DNA from: Favolaschia claudopus
Lineage: Eukaryota; Basidiomycota; Agaricomycetes; Agaricales; Mycenaceae
Assembly (NCBI GenBank): GCA_037176885.1
Contig: JAWWNJ010000071.1
Coordinates: 372,001 to 436,000 of the forward strand
Length of the DNA: 64,000 nt
Reading direction: 5' to 3'
Shown piece by piece: positions 1 through 13,662 of the stretch. The notes beneath the pieces are model-generated. The model was not told the origin of the DNA and made no database searches. It saw only the letters and a list, made by a program, of their open reading frames with translations. A program made the translations under genes and the position numbers. The stretch's first letter is position 1; the number at the start of each line of letters is the position of its first letter.

Positions 1-826
1 AACATTCATTCTGTTTGGAGACCTGGACCTAGAACGGTACCAGGAACTAGTGAGGTAGGGTAAATGTGATAGTACATATAGTGTAAGACAGGTGGCGAAT
101 ACTAGATAGAGTGAGGTAGAATGTAAGGATGGAAGGATAAAATACAAGCCTGTAGACATGCGGGAAGGGGGGAGAAGGCAAAAGTCATGTTAATTGTATG
201 CATGGGGATGAGATACGACACGGCCATACCGTATGATGTGGCAGGACATTGATGAAGAGGGCAGACAGCATCCACAAGCAAAGCCGCGAGTCATGTACTT
301 ACTCTTGAACAGGGAACGAAGTGGTTGTGTCTGACAGAAGGTGTGTATATGTAACTGAATTGGAAGTCGAGAGCGTTTGGCAGTGAAGGAGGGGGTGGGT
401 ACAGCACCATCAACAGTTTTGACTGAGTTTGAATTCGGAATGACGGAGTGTATAGGTCATAGAGCACTTTGGAGTGGGAGATAATTGATAACCTCGGAGA
501 CAAGATAGACCGAGAGACAGGATAGAGAAGGGTCGATCGAGGAAAGGGGGAAGTTAGACATGGGGTTCGCGCAGAGAGACAGGGGATGTTCGGAGCATAA
601 GGGATCCACAATACATAACATTTATTGGACGACTTGAGCCTTGCGGTCGAGGTGGAGAAGCATTTTGTCGGTGGCAATCTCTTCGTCAAATCGGTAAGGC
701 TGAAACCACGCTCGAGCGGGCCTAGGAGTGCAAGATCATCCTGGTTCGAATGAGAAAAGGCAACGACTCGGGGTCCTATGGTAGAATGGTCCGAGTAAGT
801 TGTAGACATCCAGAGAGGAATAATAA
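1..826. other. Gene-poor left edge, no supported gene
   Basis: I see no recognisable coding sequence here. The one long open frame (complement of 291-845) has low-complexity composition, no family motif and no plausible intron structure, so I treat it as spurious. The interval ends at the TAA that flanks the inverted-repeat element starting at 827. Confidence 0.5.
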
Positions 827-1545
827 CACAGGCGGCACGCCTCATGGTTTACATCAAAATAATCCGCCGTGGTTTATACGCCATTTATACGCCGTTTATA
901 CGCCGTTTACTGCTTCCCTTTGTCATGATTAGGCGCCGAGAATATGATATCATTGATGAGACCAGTGCTCTTTTGGTGTTCTTCGAGTTATGTTTTGAAT
1001 CCGCCATAATTGATTCTGGTGTTTCTTCAACTGATCTTGAATGGAAGATATAGTGGAGTCAGGTAACAGGTTCAGGAGGAGATGCGAGAATTCAAAATTG
1101 CCCAATATACCAGTCAAAATGTATGGTGGCATGTATTTGCATATCACACCCTCGGTGTTTGCTTGGTGTAATGTGGGAGGTTTCCACTCGTAAACCTCCC
1201 AGAATGTTGGGAAACCTACCAGCATTCTCAAATTTTGAGGTGGAACACACCAGCAATGCTGGACTGACCAGTCCTGCACATTTCTAACGGGAGTCCAGCT
1301 GTAGTTTGAATTTTGGCCTTGCTTAATCAACTGATGTATTCAGAATGCAGATAGTAAGCACTCAGGAGGCATAAAAACACCCAATTTTTGTGTATAACCG
1401 GCCAAATGGATGTCACGGCAAATCAGCAACAGGACCATCAATGATGTCATATCCCCGGCGCCTAATTGTGACAAAGGGAAGCAGTAAATGGCGTATAAAC
1501 CACGGCGGATTATATCAAAATAAACCATGAGGCCTGCCGCCTGTG
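827..1545. mobile_element. MITE-like non-autonomous DNA transposon with long inverted repeats
   Basis: The two ends are long imperfect inverted repeats. The left arm (about 827-965) begins CACAGGCGGCA and the right arm (about 1430-1545) is its reverse complement, ending TGCCGCCTGTG. Both arms carry the same landmarks in the same order: CCTCATGGTTT, AATCCGCCGTGG, ACTGCTTCCCTTTGTCA and TTAGGCGCC. The trinucleotide TAA directly abuts both ends (824-826 and 1546-1548), which looks like a 3-bp target-site duplication. The left arm has an extra threefold run of an 11-bp unit (TATACGCCGTT-like, about 871-905) that the right arm lacks. No transposase is encoded, so movement would need an enzyme supplied in trans. 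A TAA duplication fits PIF/Harbinger and a CAC-type end fits CACTA; I cannot decide between them. Confidence 0.78.
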
Positions 1546-4500
1546 TAACAAAGCCAGCGAGAAGACACATAGCAAGGCTCTCCATTCAATAGATGCGAGG
1601 TCGGGACACCAAGATTTGGCGACTGTGAAGTGGTTTCGATTCAAGTTACTCCCAGAGTGAAAGACCCTAAAAGTGCTGAGACGATGACATGGAGGAAACA
1701 GAGAAAGACAAACCCTAACCCTACTCCTAACATCTCTCGTCTCCTCAACAACGTCAATCAACCTCAAACATCGATTCGACGGATAGCAACCCAAGTGTTG
1801 GCTGTTGGCGGCCGTCGGTTGATGATGTGAGTCAGTGCCGGCACTGAATTCCACTGAGCATCCGCTGAGCGGCATTCAATACGGCAGAGTCCAGTGGGAA
1901 ACAATGGAAATTGGTGGGTTCGGAGCCCAGAAGAAAGCTTGAATTAAGCCAGAAAATCGAATTCGTTCTCTATTATCATCCAGAGATTACATGTAACAAT
2001 TATTCAGTACACATTACTTAGTGAACCCCAAAGCAGACAATTCAAAATATTTCAACCATCCCGAAAGATTCAACAGTGTATTCTCTGTGAAGCAGAATAA
2101 CTTCAGTACTTAACTCCCTATGCTAATAACATTCCATCTACTTAGATGTCTCCGCTCAAACCATTTGATTCAATTTCCCGTGCTGTTAATGCAGTGAACT
2201 CAGTCAAATCATTTACACTTACCGGTGAAGCTCAAGGTTTTGAAATGGTTTCGGGTTATATATCTACTGGAACTGTATAATTTGAAAGTAGTCACTCAGC
2301 ACCAGGATATTTGTGCATCGCCTAAGTCGACCTGGAAATGCCGTTCGGGGCCCAATTGAACAAAATCAATTCGAGTCTGGAGACCATCAACTGATACCGA
2401 TCAGCAATGCCGACCACTGCCGATGAGCCGTTTGCGTGTATTACTGACCCAAGTCACCTTCGTTCGTTCTTAACAGTGCTCCTCAATTTCACCAAAGCCT
2501 TCAAATCCCAATGAAAATATTTTGGCGCACCTCTGTGTCCGAATTTCGGAACGTTTTCAAGACTCTTCAAAACCCTTTACAAACCCTCAACCTCATCGTT
2601 CTCTTTCGAGGCAGTCTCCCTTCAATCACAGCTCAACTATTGCTTTGGCTCCTCTATCATCGACCTGCAGCTGCAAGTCACACCTTTGCCGCCTTCTTGG
2701 TTCCTGAACACCCGGCGCATCCACGGATACTTTCTATCGGGACTCGAAAGCAGTTTGCGGTGCGTTTACATATCCATGATTCATTTCCACCGTTAACTCA
2801 GGCACAACAGCAGAATCACGCAATCCAGCAAATCAGAATTGAGCACACCCCAGCTTTTTTTCATCGTTGAGGGCGACAACGTGAAGTCTCTCTGTCGACC
2901 AAGTCGATGAACAGGCATCATCCTGCAGCGGAATGAAACAGCCGGTGAGGACTCCGTGCACTGGTCCGGACCTCACCCGTACAATGTGAACTGTAACTCC
3001 GCATCCAGACCCTTCACACTGCTCTCCACTGCTCCACCAACGCGATTTGCGCTCCCAGCCTATTCTCAGTCTCCCCGTTTCTCTTCCCTCGAATCTACAC
3101 ACGGGCAGAGCTTCAGCTCTTCACCGTCCTCGACGCACCCGAGTCATTGACTCGCCTGGGACCCGCAACGAGACGATGAGAAGTAGCTGTTGAGGATGGA
3201 TACGAGGCATTTTCATACATCGGGTATGTCTATCTATCTATTGCTCCGTTCCGTTCTCACCAAAATGCTCTACAGACAGACATTGACTATCTCTACTTGC
3301 GCGTCTTCAAATTGTCAAGCCCATCCTCGCCTCGTTGACTTCAGGCCCAATCCCTCGCCGAGCGCCGGCCGCAAGCGTCTGTCCTGATCCAGAATCCCTG
3401 GAGCCCAAGCGACACAAAAAGGCCACGCCCGCAAAACAATCAAGCGCCCACAATACCCTCGATGTATGCCGTCTTCGCCGCCTTCGTGCCCAGCCACTGT
3501 CGGTATCAAGTGCATCCCCAAATCGCCTCGCACGTCAATATCGAACTCCTCGTCGCATACTTAAGGTGCCCCTTTCCCTTCCGCCCTTTCTCACCACGCG
3601 ATGTATCAGAGGTCGACACTTTCCTCGACTCTCGCGTCTTGGTCGTGCAGTCACGGGTATCGTCAAGCATCGCCCTGACCGCCCTTAAAGTTCTTTTGTG
3701 ATCATGAATTCCTCGAGTCCGGGCTGTTCTCCACGACCGCCAGCACAACTCCTCCAACCGCCCAATGAATATGAATCTCGGGCTGCTATGACTCGGCATC
3801 TTGTGCTTCTTGACACGGATGTACACAAACCTCTCGAGCCATTCGCGAGATGCAACCTCGACTGCCATGTGATGCGGGGCGTGGGTGACCACGATCTGAC
3901 CGCCACCGCCAGCGGATGTCAACGCGGACGTTGCACCGCGGCTTCCCGATCGCACCAAACGGAGGATGTATTGCCTAGCTTGATCTCGTCGTGCGTCTCC
4001 TACTAGCCCTTCACGTCCTCCATTCTTCGCGAGACAGTGGACTGACTTACATGTAATTGTGGTAGTGCATAAAAACTCGCATGATTTTCTATCTGTCCTT
4101 CGTACAAAAGTACTTGTAAGTGCCAAAAATTGAATCAAATTTAATTGTCGAAGAAAGAGGGCCGAAAATCCATCTGCACATTGACACGCAATGGGTCCTC
4201 AGCATTATCCCCCGCCCTCCATCCCGCCGATTTGAGCTCGCGATGACCCTCTCACTCCAGATTTTCCCTCTGTGTCGCGCGACTCCGCCCCCGTCTCCGG
4301 TACACGCGGTGGGTGCTGCATGCGCGCGCAGGAGTTGAAGACTAGTACTATGCATTGAAGACATTACCAGTGGCTGCGCGGGCCGAGTGAGCGTTGCTTT
4401 GCGTTTGAGGCATGGCGTGAACGTTATCGGATAAGACGCGGAGGTGGAAGCAAGGTGCTGGGATTGTGGGGAGCGCGGGGTCGTGAAAGGAAGCGAGGCC

Positions 4501-7500
4501 GAGCTGTGTTTGCGAAAGAGGGCTTGGCGAGGGTATGGGTGCGACGGGGGAGCGGGTAAGTCCTTGCGGCCGAGGGAGACGAGGCAAAGATTGAGACACG
4601 GTGGAGGTCGTAGCGAGTGAGCGCGGCTAGGGTGAGTGCTGCGCCCTCACCCGCTTTGTCTCAAGCTTCTTCGCCACCACCCGTCTCGTGTTATGTTTCC
4701 ACACTTTTTGCGCCACGCTGTTCTTTCTACATCTTCTCTCATGCAAATGCCGCAAGCAACTCCCAGCCGTTATCCGTTCGCTCTCCTCTCACCTCTGGAG
4801 ACGAGTGTGGCGCGGGGAGACTTGGAGGCGAATTGGAGGGTGCAGGGCGAAGACGCGAACGAAAGAGACACTGACTTAGCTTTCGCAAAAGTCGGCGTGG
4901 ATAAGTAGGTGGCAGCGCGACACAGGAGGTGTGTATGTGAGATCCAGCGAAGGTGCTGTCGTTCCCCTTCAAAGTTCCGGCTCGGGCGTTCGAAGATGGC
5001 GAAGAAGCATTACGAGATGGGGTGAAGCTTGAAGAGTCGGTGTATGCGCGAGCTTTGAGGATAAAGGAAGGAGGATCAAGTGAAGAGCGCCGAGTGAGGC
5101 GCATACGATACACAGGGATTCGGAAGTGGATGAAGAGACTGTGGGTTTACAAGGCGAGAGGCAACGACGTGTCGGGTGGTGGACGACGAGAACGCGGGAC
5201 AGCACACATAACAGCATACTCGAGTACTTGCGAAGTCGACAGAGTCCGAAGGAAGTTTCAAAGAACGTGGAAAGCACATGCGACACGTATTTCAAGGATC
5301 TTGCGGAAACATACTAAACGTCAAGGCGTAGGTTTGACGATGAGGATAGCAGTGAAAGCAGCTTTAGTGTTGTCGTCCTGCAGGCAGCACACTAAGCTGG
5401 CTTAAAGCTGCTCGGTCGACGCGACCCAAGGAACATGACTGTAGGGATGAAAGGGATGAATGACCCTAACCCTAGATCTACTTAGTGCCTTCACCTGCTT
5501 TCGCCCTTGCGGTCGACGAACGATAACCCAACTCCCGTCGTATGAAGCTCCTGAATCTCTGTGACTTAGTTCAAGAGCACGCCTTCTACCAAAGATTCTC
5601 AATACTACCTACTGCGTGCCACCCCACACACAAATTCCAATTTCCTCAACCTTTGGACCCCCGTCACGGTCGAGCTAGATACTGCTACTAAGTAGCTCTA
5701 TGTAGTCTCTTGTAAACAGACGGAACAACACAAAAGTCCTCGTACCTGCGGAAGCTCTATGCCCCTCCCCTTGTCTCGGATCACTTGCTTTCGACCTGTC
5801 GTTCCAAACCGCAGCTCACATTGCTCTCGTTTTGCAGTCTACAACTATCGTCGACCTCGGCGCCCGCCATCTTCTTTTGCACGAGCTCAAATGCCCTCGA
5901 GTGCGTCCGCAGCCTATGCGCCGCTGCCCACCTGCACGAACTTCAAACCACTTTTCCGGGACCTGGCACGCTCGATCACTTGACTGGACTGTTTTTGATC
6001 AAAGCATTCGGCGCCTTTGAGCTTTAGGTGAATACGGTGCGTCGCCCACTTTTTGTATGATATCTACATCTAACAAATACCTGCTTCAGTCTGGCCAGCC
6101 TCACCGCCCCTGTTTCGAAACGCAGACTCAAGACGACATGGAGGTTTCTCAGTCAAGACAGACGATGGACGCGCTCAATCTCCATCTCAGTAGATGATCT
6201 TCCTTCGGCGGTATCTACTCCTTGCTTCCGATACACTCGAGACTTCTTATTCGCCGGTCGACTTCTTGAGTCCTGTCTCCTTTACTTTCGGGACCAGCGT
6301 TGGCAAGGTCAAGGTCTGACAGTCGCAAAAGATCAGAAGATGTGATGGGCAAAGTGTCAGTCAATCCTCCGACCTTACCCCAACCCCACCCCCAATGTCT
6401 CCCTTCTTCCTCAATCTCTTCGCTCCAAACCCGCCAAGCACTTCTTTATCGCTACCCACCGCGTTTCAAGCCTCTGCCCCTGCTCTCAGCCTCACTATTC
6501 ATTCCCCGACACTTGACACACGTGCGACGCTTTGGTCTCCACTTCCCCGACCATCCACCCCGCGAACGATCGACGCGCCTCCAATATACCACCGTCTCTT
6601 TCAATCGTCCAGTGCGTCGTGTCGTAGCCCAGGAGATCGAGGCGCTATTTGGCGAGTACGTCTATCTCTACTTCATCTCTCCATGCCTGACGCATGCAAC
6701 GTAGGCCTACCTCGGGATGCCTAGACAACTCTCACGTCGCATCTTGCTTTTCACTGGCAGCGAGTATCTGCTATGCTTGCGTTTCAAGTCAGCGAATACT
6801 CAAGTCGAATCTCAGACTCTCTTGCCCTCCGGCCGCCCTGCCCGTCTTCGAGCCGTTTCCAAATCATACTTCCGACGCCCCGCTTTGTCTGTATGCCGCC
6901 ATCTCCCGGAACTAAGGTTCAGTCGCTATCACCTTGCTCGTTTTCATTCTCATATACGCGGGCGTAACTGGTGACGGTGTTTCTCGCTTTCGCCAGGACG
7001 TTCGACGCGCCGTGGAGGCGCTTCTGCCGCTGCCTCGCCGACGCCAACGACGAGCACCTGTGTCAACGTCGATATGAAATTTTCTTTGCATCCGCATAGA
7101 AGGTATCCTTTCCCCCTCTCATTGACATTCCCCGTTTCTCATTGGGATGCGTTGCAAGTCGATACTTGCCCCGCCGAGACCATGATTCGGCATCGTCTGT
7201 TGCTTGACACATCATGATGTGTCTCAAGAAACAGATCTAGACGTCCTTGCCTTCGTGCCATATGAGGGGGGCATGATCACCCGCAGGCGCAGGCGCCGAC
7301 CGAATACTGACGCATCATGATCAGGGACGCATTGTCCCTGTCGATCTCCCTTGCGGATGTACCCTGGCCTCTTTCCGGCTTAACCCAACTCTTCACGCAT
7401 TTTCCAGGCTCTATCAGACCTGCAGCAGAGCTTGCCGCTCCTACTACCACCTCTGGATAGTGCCATACTGGATGCATCTTGCCGTCGAATTCCTGTGTGT

Positions 7501-8102
7501 ATCCTTCATCTTTTTTTCTTCCCCCTCATTCAGATCTTCTTCCTATTCTTGCAGCGTCGACCAATACCCCCTGCACAAGGCTGCTGCAGATGCTTGACTG
7601 ACGCCCTGCGCATGCCCTAGATCCAGCTCGTCGCAGTTCTGGGCGATGCTGCTGTCGGCGTGTCATGTTCGAGGATGAGGACGATGAGCTCGCCGCCTAC
7701 CCAACGTGCGTGGACTCGCGTACCGTTAAGCGGAGGCTGCTGCTGCACCGGTAGACATGCAAGGCTGCGGCGATCAGCAGTCGCTGCCAGGCCGTTTTGT
7801 TCTTCATTCTTGCTTCTTTGCCAGTCTTGCCATATCCAGAATTGCTGATCAGCGGAGAGACATTTGTTTGATTGTCGCTACTTACATTCGAGGGTTGTTA
7901 CCCCAAAGTACAATAGAGGAGTAGAACAAAGTGCCATAGGAATGGAACAAAGTACAATGATGGCGAGAAGTAAAGGCAAGAAACAATACCGTTTTCGGCA
8001 ACGGCCGAACACGTTGCCACTTGTTTCTTACCGCCACCCACAGAATATAAAAGCTACAGCATGGTTGCAATTGTGTCTGTCTAAGGTCCCCAAACTCTGA
8101 CT
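1546..8102. other. Long gene-poor stretch upstream of F-box gene A
   Basis: No supportable gene was found. Many short pyrimidine-rich frames occur on both strands, but none shows a domain, a coherent exon series or a good start context. Two short CCCTAACCCTA tracts (about 1712 and 5463) resemble the common TTAGGG telomere unit. The rest may be decayed genes or repeats; I see no inverted-repeat ends like those of the neighbouring element. Confidence 0.4.
8046..8052 (+). promoter_or_regulatory. TATA box of F-box gene A
   Basis: TATAAAA lies 51 bp upstream of the ATG at 8103, a distance that would give a very short leader. The match is to the consensus only. Confidence 0.45.
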
Positions 8103-9876
8103 ATGCCTGCGCACACGGATCTCTTATCGCCCGACATCCCTCCAGAACTTTTCTTACAGATCTTTCGTTTTCTGGATGCAAAGTCTCTGGTCCGCTGCTG
8201 CTCTGTGTGCTGATTGCTTGCGATCCCGTATGCTCGAACTAAGTCATCCATTAAAAGGTCTGCCATGTGTGGAACGACCTCATTCGAGATACCATTGAAC
8301 TGCAATACTCGATCGAGCTTCTCGCGGAAGGCATGGTCCAAGAACCCTCGGTCCCAGGCTGCGACCCAAACAGAGATCTCCACGCACTTCTAACCCGCCG
8401 TCGAGCCTGGCAAACTCTTGCTTGGACGTCAAAGGTAACTGTAGATGTCGAACCGCTAACGCGAGGTGCATGGGAGCTTGCCGGCGGGATCTTCATCCAA
8501 CACCAGCCGCGCAACTCGAGTATCCTCAGCGTCGCGTTTTCTCGCGACCAGGATCCAACGACCGAACTCACGCAGCCATCCCCCCAAGCAATTCGCGACT
8601 TTCGCGACTTGGCTCTCGATCCGACGCAGGACCTACTCGTCCGATTCTACGCGGTGTCTGGCGACTCGGAGCACGCGCATCTGCATTTCGTATGCCGCAC
8701 TATCTCGACGGACCAACCTCATCCCCTTGCTGCTCATTCCACCTTGTGTTTGAGCCTCGACCGAGACGTAAGGGACACCTATTTTTCAATGCAGATTGCA
8801 GAAGATATCGTCTGCGTATTCTACTATAAGCCTCCATTTACCTTCCATATCATAAATTGGAAAAAAGGGATCCGGGTCGTTGTGCGTGTTTTCTCGTACT
8901 CTGTCTCTCTGCTTAAGGGTATGTCATTCTGCAGCACCTCATGCCAGACAGATCCGTTGGCGTGCTCGGCGTCACAGACATCCACCTTCTCACTCCCCGC
9001 TCGTTTATCGGCATCGACACCTCTCCATATGCCACAGTCGACAGCGGGAGAATCGATGTCTTCACATTCGACGGCGAACACCCCAACCCCCCGACTCTCA
9101 TCGCCACCTTTGAGCTCCCCAAGACTTTCCCAGGCAAGAACCTTGTCAACGCGAAGATCTTCGCAGGAGCCTACTGCGCCAACACGGGCAGTGTTGTAAC
9201 ACCGCCGCCGCCGCCCTTCTTGAAGTCCAATGAATCCCGCATCTTCATGCTCCACCTCCGCCACGCGGTCAACCACTGGTTTTGGCTTTTCGTGCCGTTC
9301 CACGTTTTTCACAAGTACGTCGCAGATGCGGCGGATGATGGCCCCCGACTGGTGCTCTGGGACGAATGGGGGTCAACGCATTCGCGGATGCTTGCCGGGT
9401 CGGCGCGCAATATGTACAGGTAAGTGCGTGACCTGCGACGGGGGGCCATCTCACAAGGTGTTCATTCCTACATTCCTACAGAGCTGTCCACGGCAGTCGC
9501 GTCGCACTGCCCTTTGGGGAGCGCCAGAGTGGTTTGGTGCAGATCCTCGACTTCGGGGCCACAATTCAGCGCAGCGCCGCTCTTGCCAACCCGGATATTC
9601 CCTCGTCCTCGGCCGATTTTCAAGTCAGATTGCATACGGGCCCAAGCAATATCCCGTCAGCGGACTACGTCTTCCTGAGCACTATCACGACGACCCTGCC
9701 TTATTTGAGTGCGGTCCGCAAGTTGGCCCCTGGAAACGATATCTTTCTGCTTGATCAAGATAGGCTCTGTGCGATGAATTCTGAGGTCAGTATTTTCTTT
9801 TTCTTTTCTCCAAGCCTTTAGCTCACGATATATGCAGGCGGGGAATACAGGCCAAATGACGGTGTATACATTTTGA
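8103..9876 (+). CDS. F-box protein, paralogue A
   Basis: The product is a predicted substrate-recognition subunit of an SCF ubiquitin ligase. The N-terminus carries an F-box: IPPELFLQIFRFLDAKSLVR followed by a CCS-VCHVWNDL junction (residues about 12-42). The rest is a long fungal C-terminal region of unknown fold. Five exons join in frame: 8103-8204, 8258-8881, 8935-9419, 9482-9785 and 9838-9876. All junctions are GT-AG, giving 518 codons and a 517-aa protein that ends MTVYTF. Paralogues B and C share the exon plan, the sentences DPTQDLLVRFYA, SNESRIFMLHL and LLDQDRLCA, and the same terminal motif. That three-way agreement is the main support for the splice sites. The substrate is unknown. 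It is divergent in sequence from B but clearly of the same origin. Confidence 0.85.
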
Positions 9877-11851
9877 CTCCCTTGTTCTGTATCTCAATAC
9901 GGTCAACGTTATATATGCTATAATGATTTGCAGTGCCTGAGTAATTGTATAATCGCGGACTTTTGACGAATTTTTGCACCGACCTGATAGTAACCATAAA
10001 TGAGCTCCGCCATCCGTACTACCCCCTCCCAATGTGAAAGCCTTCCCGCAAGTGTGTTTCTCGATTCATCCTCTTAGGCCTTGACAAGTGTCGAGCTTGA
10101 CGAGCTCGATGGGCTGGATTACATACCAGCAAGGGGTCGGGGATATACTGTAGCAGTTAGGATTGACGAGAATGAGACAATGGTCAGCGCGCACCGATTC
10201 CGCCGGGACGGCCGCTTCTCGCAAGCCGGGGAGATTAATTTTCTTCATCGCCAAGATGAGGACGACATTTACTAATAGACCGAAGGATCATTCACTTTCG
10301 AACTTGGGAGCGACCAGCCTGGAATTATGAATCCGCTCTACCTTGAGGCAGCACTGTGGAAGCAATTTACTGCTGCTCTCTTCGCCACACGATACGTCGC
10401 GTAAGTTGGCTGTTCGGATTGCGAAGAACAGTCGCGACCCTCTAGACCTCTTTCACCGAGAGACAGTGGTTTTCGGGTCAATGCGTGCCTTGACACGGTC
10501 CCAATTCGGAGCCCTGGTCAGAGTTTCAGCACAGAGTCAGAGTTACGTGGCGCTAGACCGGACAAACGGGGAAGGACGGTAAGAGGTGCATGGTTGTTCG
10601 GGGTCGGTGGAAAGTGACTTATGGTTTTCGGGACGCAGAGGAACTTGAATGTACGTGCTTGAATTTCGAGAGACAAACGGACCATGGGGTCGAGCTAAAG
10701 ATTCAATTCCGAGTCGTGCTGTCAGACCATGTCGAGCTAGCAAAGAATTGGGATATGCTCGTTGAGTCTCTATAGCAGAAGATAGCTGGTGGATGTGCTC
10801 CTGAAGCGGTGACTGGCGTCGAGGGGGTATAAGGAGGGGATTCAGCGTTGCGACTTGAAGTTTGAAGAGGTGGAGGTTGAGGAAAGAAAGTCGCGGTAGC
10901 CTGACTTCGGCGTGACCTGAGTCTGGCGACATGACGGTAAGGAAGAAAGCGGAGAGTTGCCTATTATAGGAATTTTTCAAAGTTTCGAGGCATTTCAAGA
11001 TAAGTAATGGGTATAGAAACATTGTACGTCTAACGCGGAGAGAAGTTTGACAGTTTTAAATGTGCATACTACGACTCGTGTTCGCAGCGAGCCGACAGTA
11101 AGAGCCCGTCCCGTTTATGTCAAGCAAGCTGTCTGTCTCGTGCGAGAGAAAAGGTGCTTTGCCCTCGACGGTATCCGCACTTGATGCACCACAACAATGA
11201 CTGCTTGCTTAATGATGAGGCGGCTCGCACGAGGGGACAGACCAGAAAGCGGTATCCTGCGACTTTATGGCTGATCACCAAGTAATGTCGACGAGCAACG
11301 CCCACAAGTGTACGGGGACGCTTCCCCAACGGCGGCTGACGCTGACACGCGAAGCAGCGAACGAGGCTTGCAAGGCACCGGCTAGCTGACGAAGTGACCG
11401 AGCAGCCGTGCGTCGCACTATTCCCAGTCATCCAAGCAACGCAACGTGAAGGTGAAGGTGGGAACCATTGGAAAGGGGATCCTCTGATAAGCCCCCTGCC
11501 CTCGAAACGTCTGCTGCAGTGGCTGCACGAGTTCAGAGAGCAAGAAAAGGGAAGACGCAGCTCGAGTGGGGTACGAAAGCGATGCGGGGGGACATATCAA
11601 GTGGTGGGCCAACTTCATGGAGCGACGCCTGCCTCGATGTCTTCTCTGCGCCCCCGAAGCAGTACAGGTACAGTGTACATGGGAGACCGTCGCATTGAGA
11701 AGGACTTGCGGGTAGGCCGGGCTTGACGAACGTTATGCGCACCGACCACTCCGCCGCACTCAAAGAGAGAGGGGTGTTCCCGAAAACCTGGCTGTGTAGC
11801 TGGCATTCCTTGTGACTGTGCAGTCGACATTTCTTGAAATACTTCCATCAT
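9877..11851. other. Spacer between F-box genes A and B, with unidentified coding-like scraps
   Basis: Two short stretches have protein-like composition on the + strand: about 10078-10275 (contains DELDGLDYIPARGRGYTVAV) and about 10287-10400 (contains GIMNPLYLEAALWKQFTAAL). They are in different frames, have no recognisable family and are separated by stops. They may be the remains of one gene. Nothing else in the interval is supportable. Confidence 0.3.
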
Positions 11852-13662
11852 TCAAAACGTATACACCGTCACCTCAGGGTATAATCCCGCCTGCATGCAT
11901 AGTCAGCACCGCATCCCATCGACACAGAATCAAGAGACAACAAATAGACGCTCACCCTAGAAAACGCAAACAACCTATCCTGATCCAAAGCAAACTCATC
12001 ACTGTCGGGATCCAGCCTGCGAACCGCACTCGAATACGGTAGGTCTGTGATGATCGTATCGACGAAGACGCCTTCCGACGCAAGGACGCTGGGTTCGAGG
12101 TGTACTTCAATTTGTGTGGCGCACGACGACGACGGTGCGGGCGACGGTGGGGGCGAGGGCAATGTGTCAGACTCAGGGTCATCGAAAGCTGGAGTACGAG
12201 CGACAGTGCGGCGCTGAGCTGCAGCGCCGAAGTCGAGTACCTCCACGAAGCCGCGCTCGAGGGCTTCATTGGAGAGTACGACGCGTTCGCCGTGGACTTG
12301 TCTAGAGTAACAGAAAAAAATAGTCAGAATGATGCAACAGCATGTCTTTAGCCCGCACGCACCGATGACTACTTTGCTGCAACCCTTCAAGCATCCTCGA
12401 GTTCTGCGGACCCCAATCCGCCCAAGGCTCGACCTGCACCTGACGATCCCGTACAAAATCCACTATATACCGATGAAACGCGCGAAACGGCACGAAAAGA
12501 TAAAACCAATACGGGAAATCATAACACAGATTGAACAGGAAGATTCGATGCTCGTTTGATTTCGAAAACGGCGTTCCCGCTCCCGCGACGGGGTTGGCGC
12601 AGAAAGCGCCGGCAATGATTGACGCGCTGAGGAGACCCGTGCCCCGGAAGGTCTTGGGGAGTTCGAGCGTGGCGGCGAGAGCGGGGACATTGAAGCGGTC
12701 ACCGTCGAATGTGAAGAGGTCGATTTGACCGCCGGCAGCGGCAGTTGGGGTCTGTGGGGACGGTGCGTGGGCGAAGATGTACGAGCGGGGGGAGAGCAGA
12801 TGGAAATCTGCCGCCGAGCGCGAAAGCGTTGCCTCGGTCGAGACGTCGCCTCGGATTTTCTGCGTTCAAGATTGGGATGAGCAAAGAGTTTGTGATTGAA
12901 TGAAGGGTAACGCACCACGATCTCCATTCCGGTCTTCCAATTCAGCAAATGGAAGCTGTATGGCGGCCGAGGAAAGTACACGCTGACGATGTCATCCGCG
13001 AGATCCATCGCCACATACGAATTGGTGGTGTGTCGACCAAGGTCGAATCTGATCATCGGTTCCGCAGCAAGCGGATGGTGCTCCTGCGTCGACAGGGTTT
13101 GGCACACGATATACGCATGCTGGTCGATCGGCGCGAAAAACCGTAGAATCAAATCCTGCGTCGGGTCGATGATTAGGTCACGGAGATCCCACATATCGAA
13201 AGGGGACAGATGTGAGCGCTCGACGACCGGGTCATTGTCACGAGAGAACGCGACAGCGAGGAACGAAGCGGTCTGTTTCTGCTGCTCCACGAGGACCCCC
13301 GCGACAAGCTCCCATATGCATAGCGACAGGCGTTCGATGCCTACCGTCGTTTTCGACGTCCATTCGAGATCTTGCCAGGCTCGACGACGCGTCAGAAGCA
13401 TCTGAAGCATCTCCGCGTCGGGTCCTGGCTGCGAATCGCTTCGAACCATGCCTTCCGCTAATAGCTCGATGGAATATTGAAGTTCAGTCGTGCTTTGAAT
13501 GAGCTCATTCCACAAGCGACAGATCTTCAAAGCCACTCAGTTCTGAGCATACGGAGAAGAAGCGGGCCATCGACACACAAAGCAGCACCGAAGCAAAGTT
13601 TTCGCATCCAGGATTCGAAATATTTGAATGAAAAGTTCGGCGGGGAGGGTGCTTGTGCTCAT
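11852..13662 (-). CDS. F-box protein, paralogue B
   Basis: This is a probable SCF substrate adaptor and a sister of the gene at 8103. The start at 13662 gives MSTSTLPAELFIQIFRILDA, an F-box start. A short intron (GTGTGTC to TTGAAG) joins RCCF to ICRLWNELIQ. The long second exon covers about 12895-13530 and includes DPTQDLILRFF. Further exons carry the AADFHLLSPRSYIF, DLFTFDGDRFNVPAL and SNEHRIFLFNL segments. The last short exon ends VTVYTF at 11852. Introns sit at the positions seen in paralogue A. The gene is transcribed towards A, so the two form a tail-to-tail pair. No broken frame was seen once introns are removed. Start and stop are confident; one or two internal splice sites are only approximate. 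Confidence 0.83.

Noticed and set aside
291..845. 184-aa minus-strand open frame at the left edge
   Set aside because: It has no recognisable domain, biased composition and overlaps the end of the inverted-repeat element, so it looks like a chance frame.
3506..4138. 210-aa minus-strand open frame
   Set aside because: No family motif and overlapping open frames on the other strand; composition is that of shuffled GC-rich DNA.
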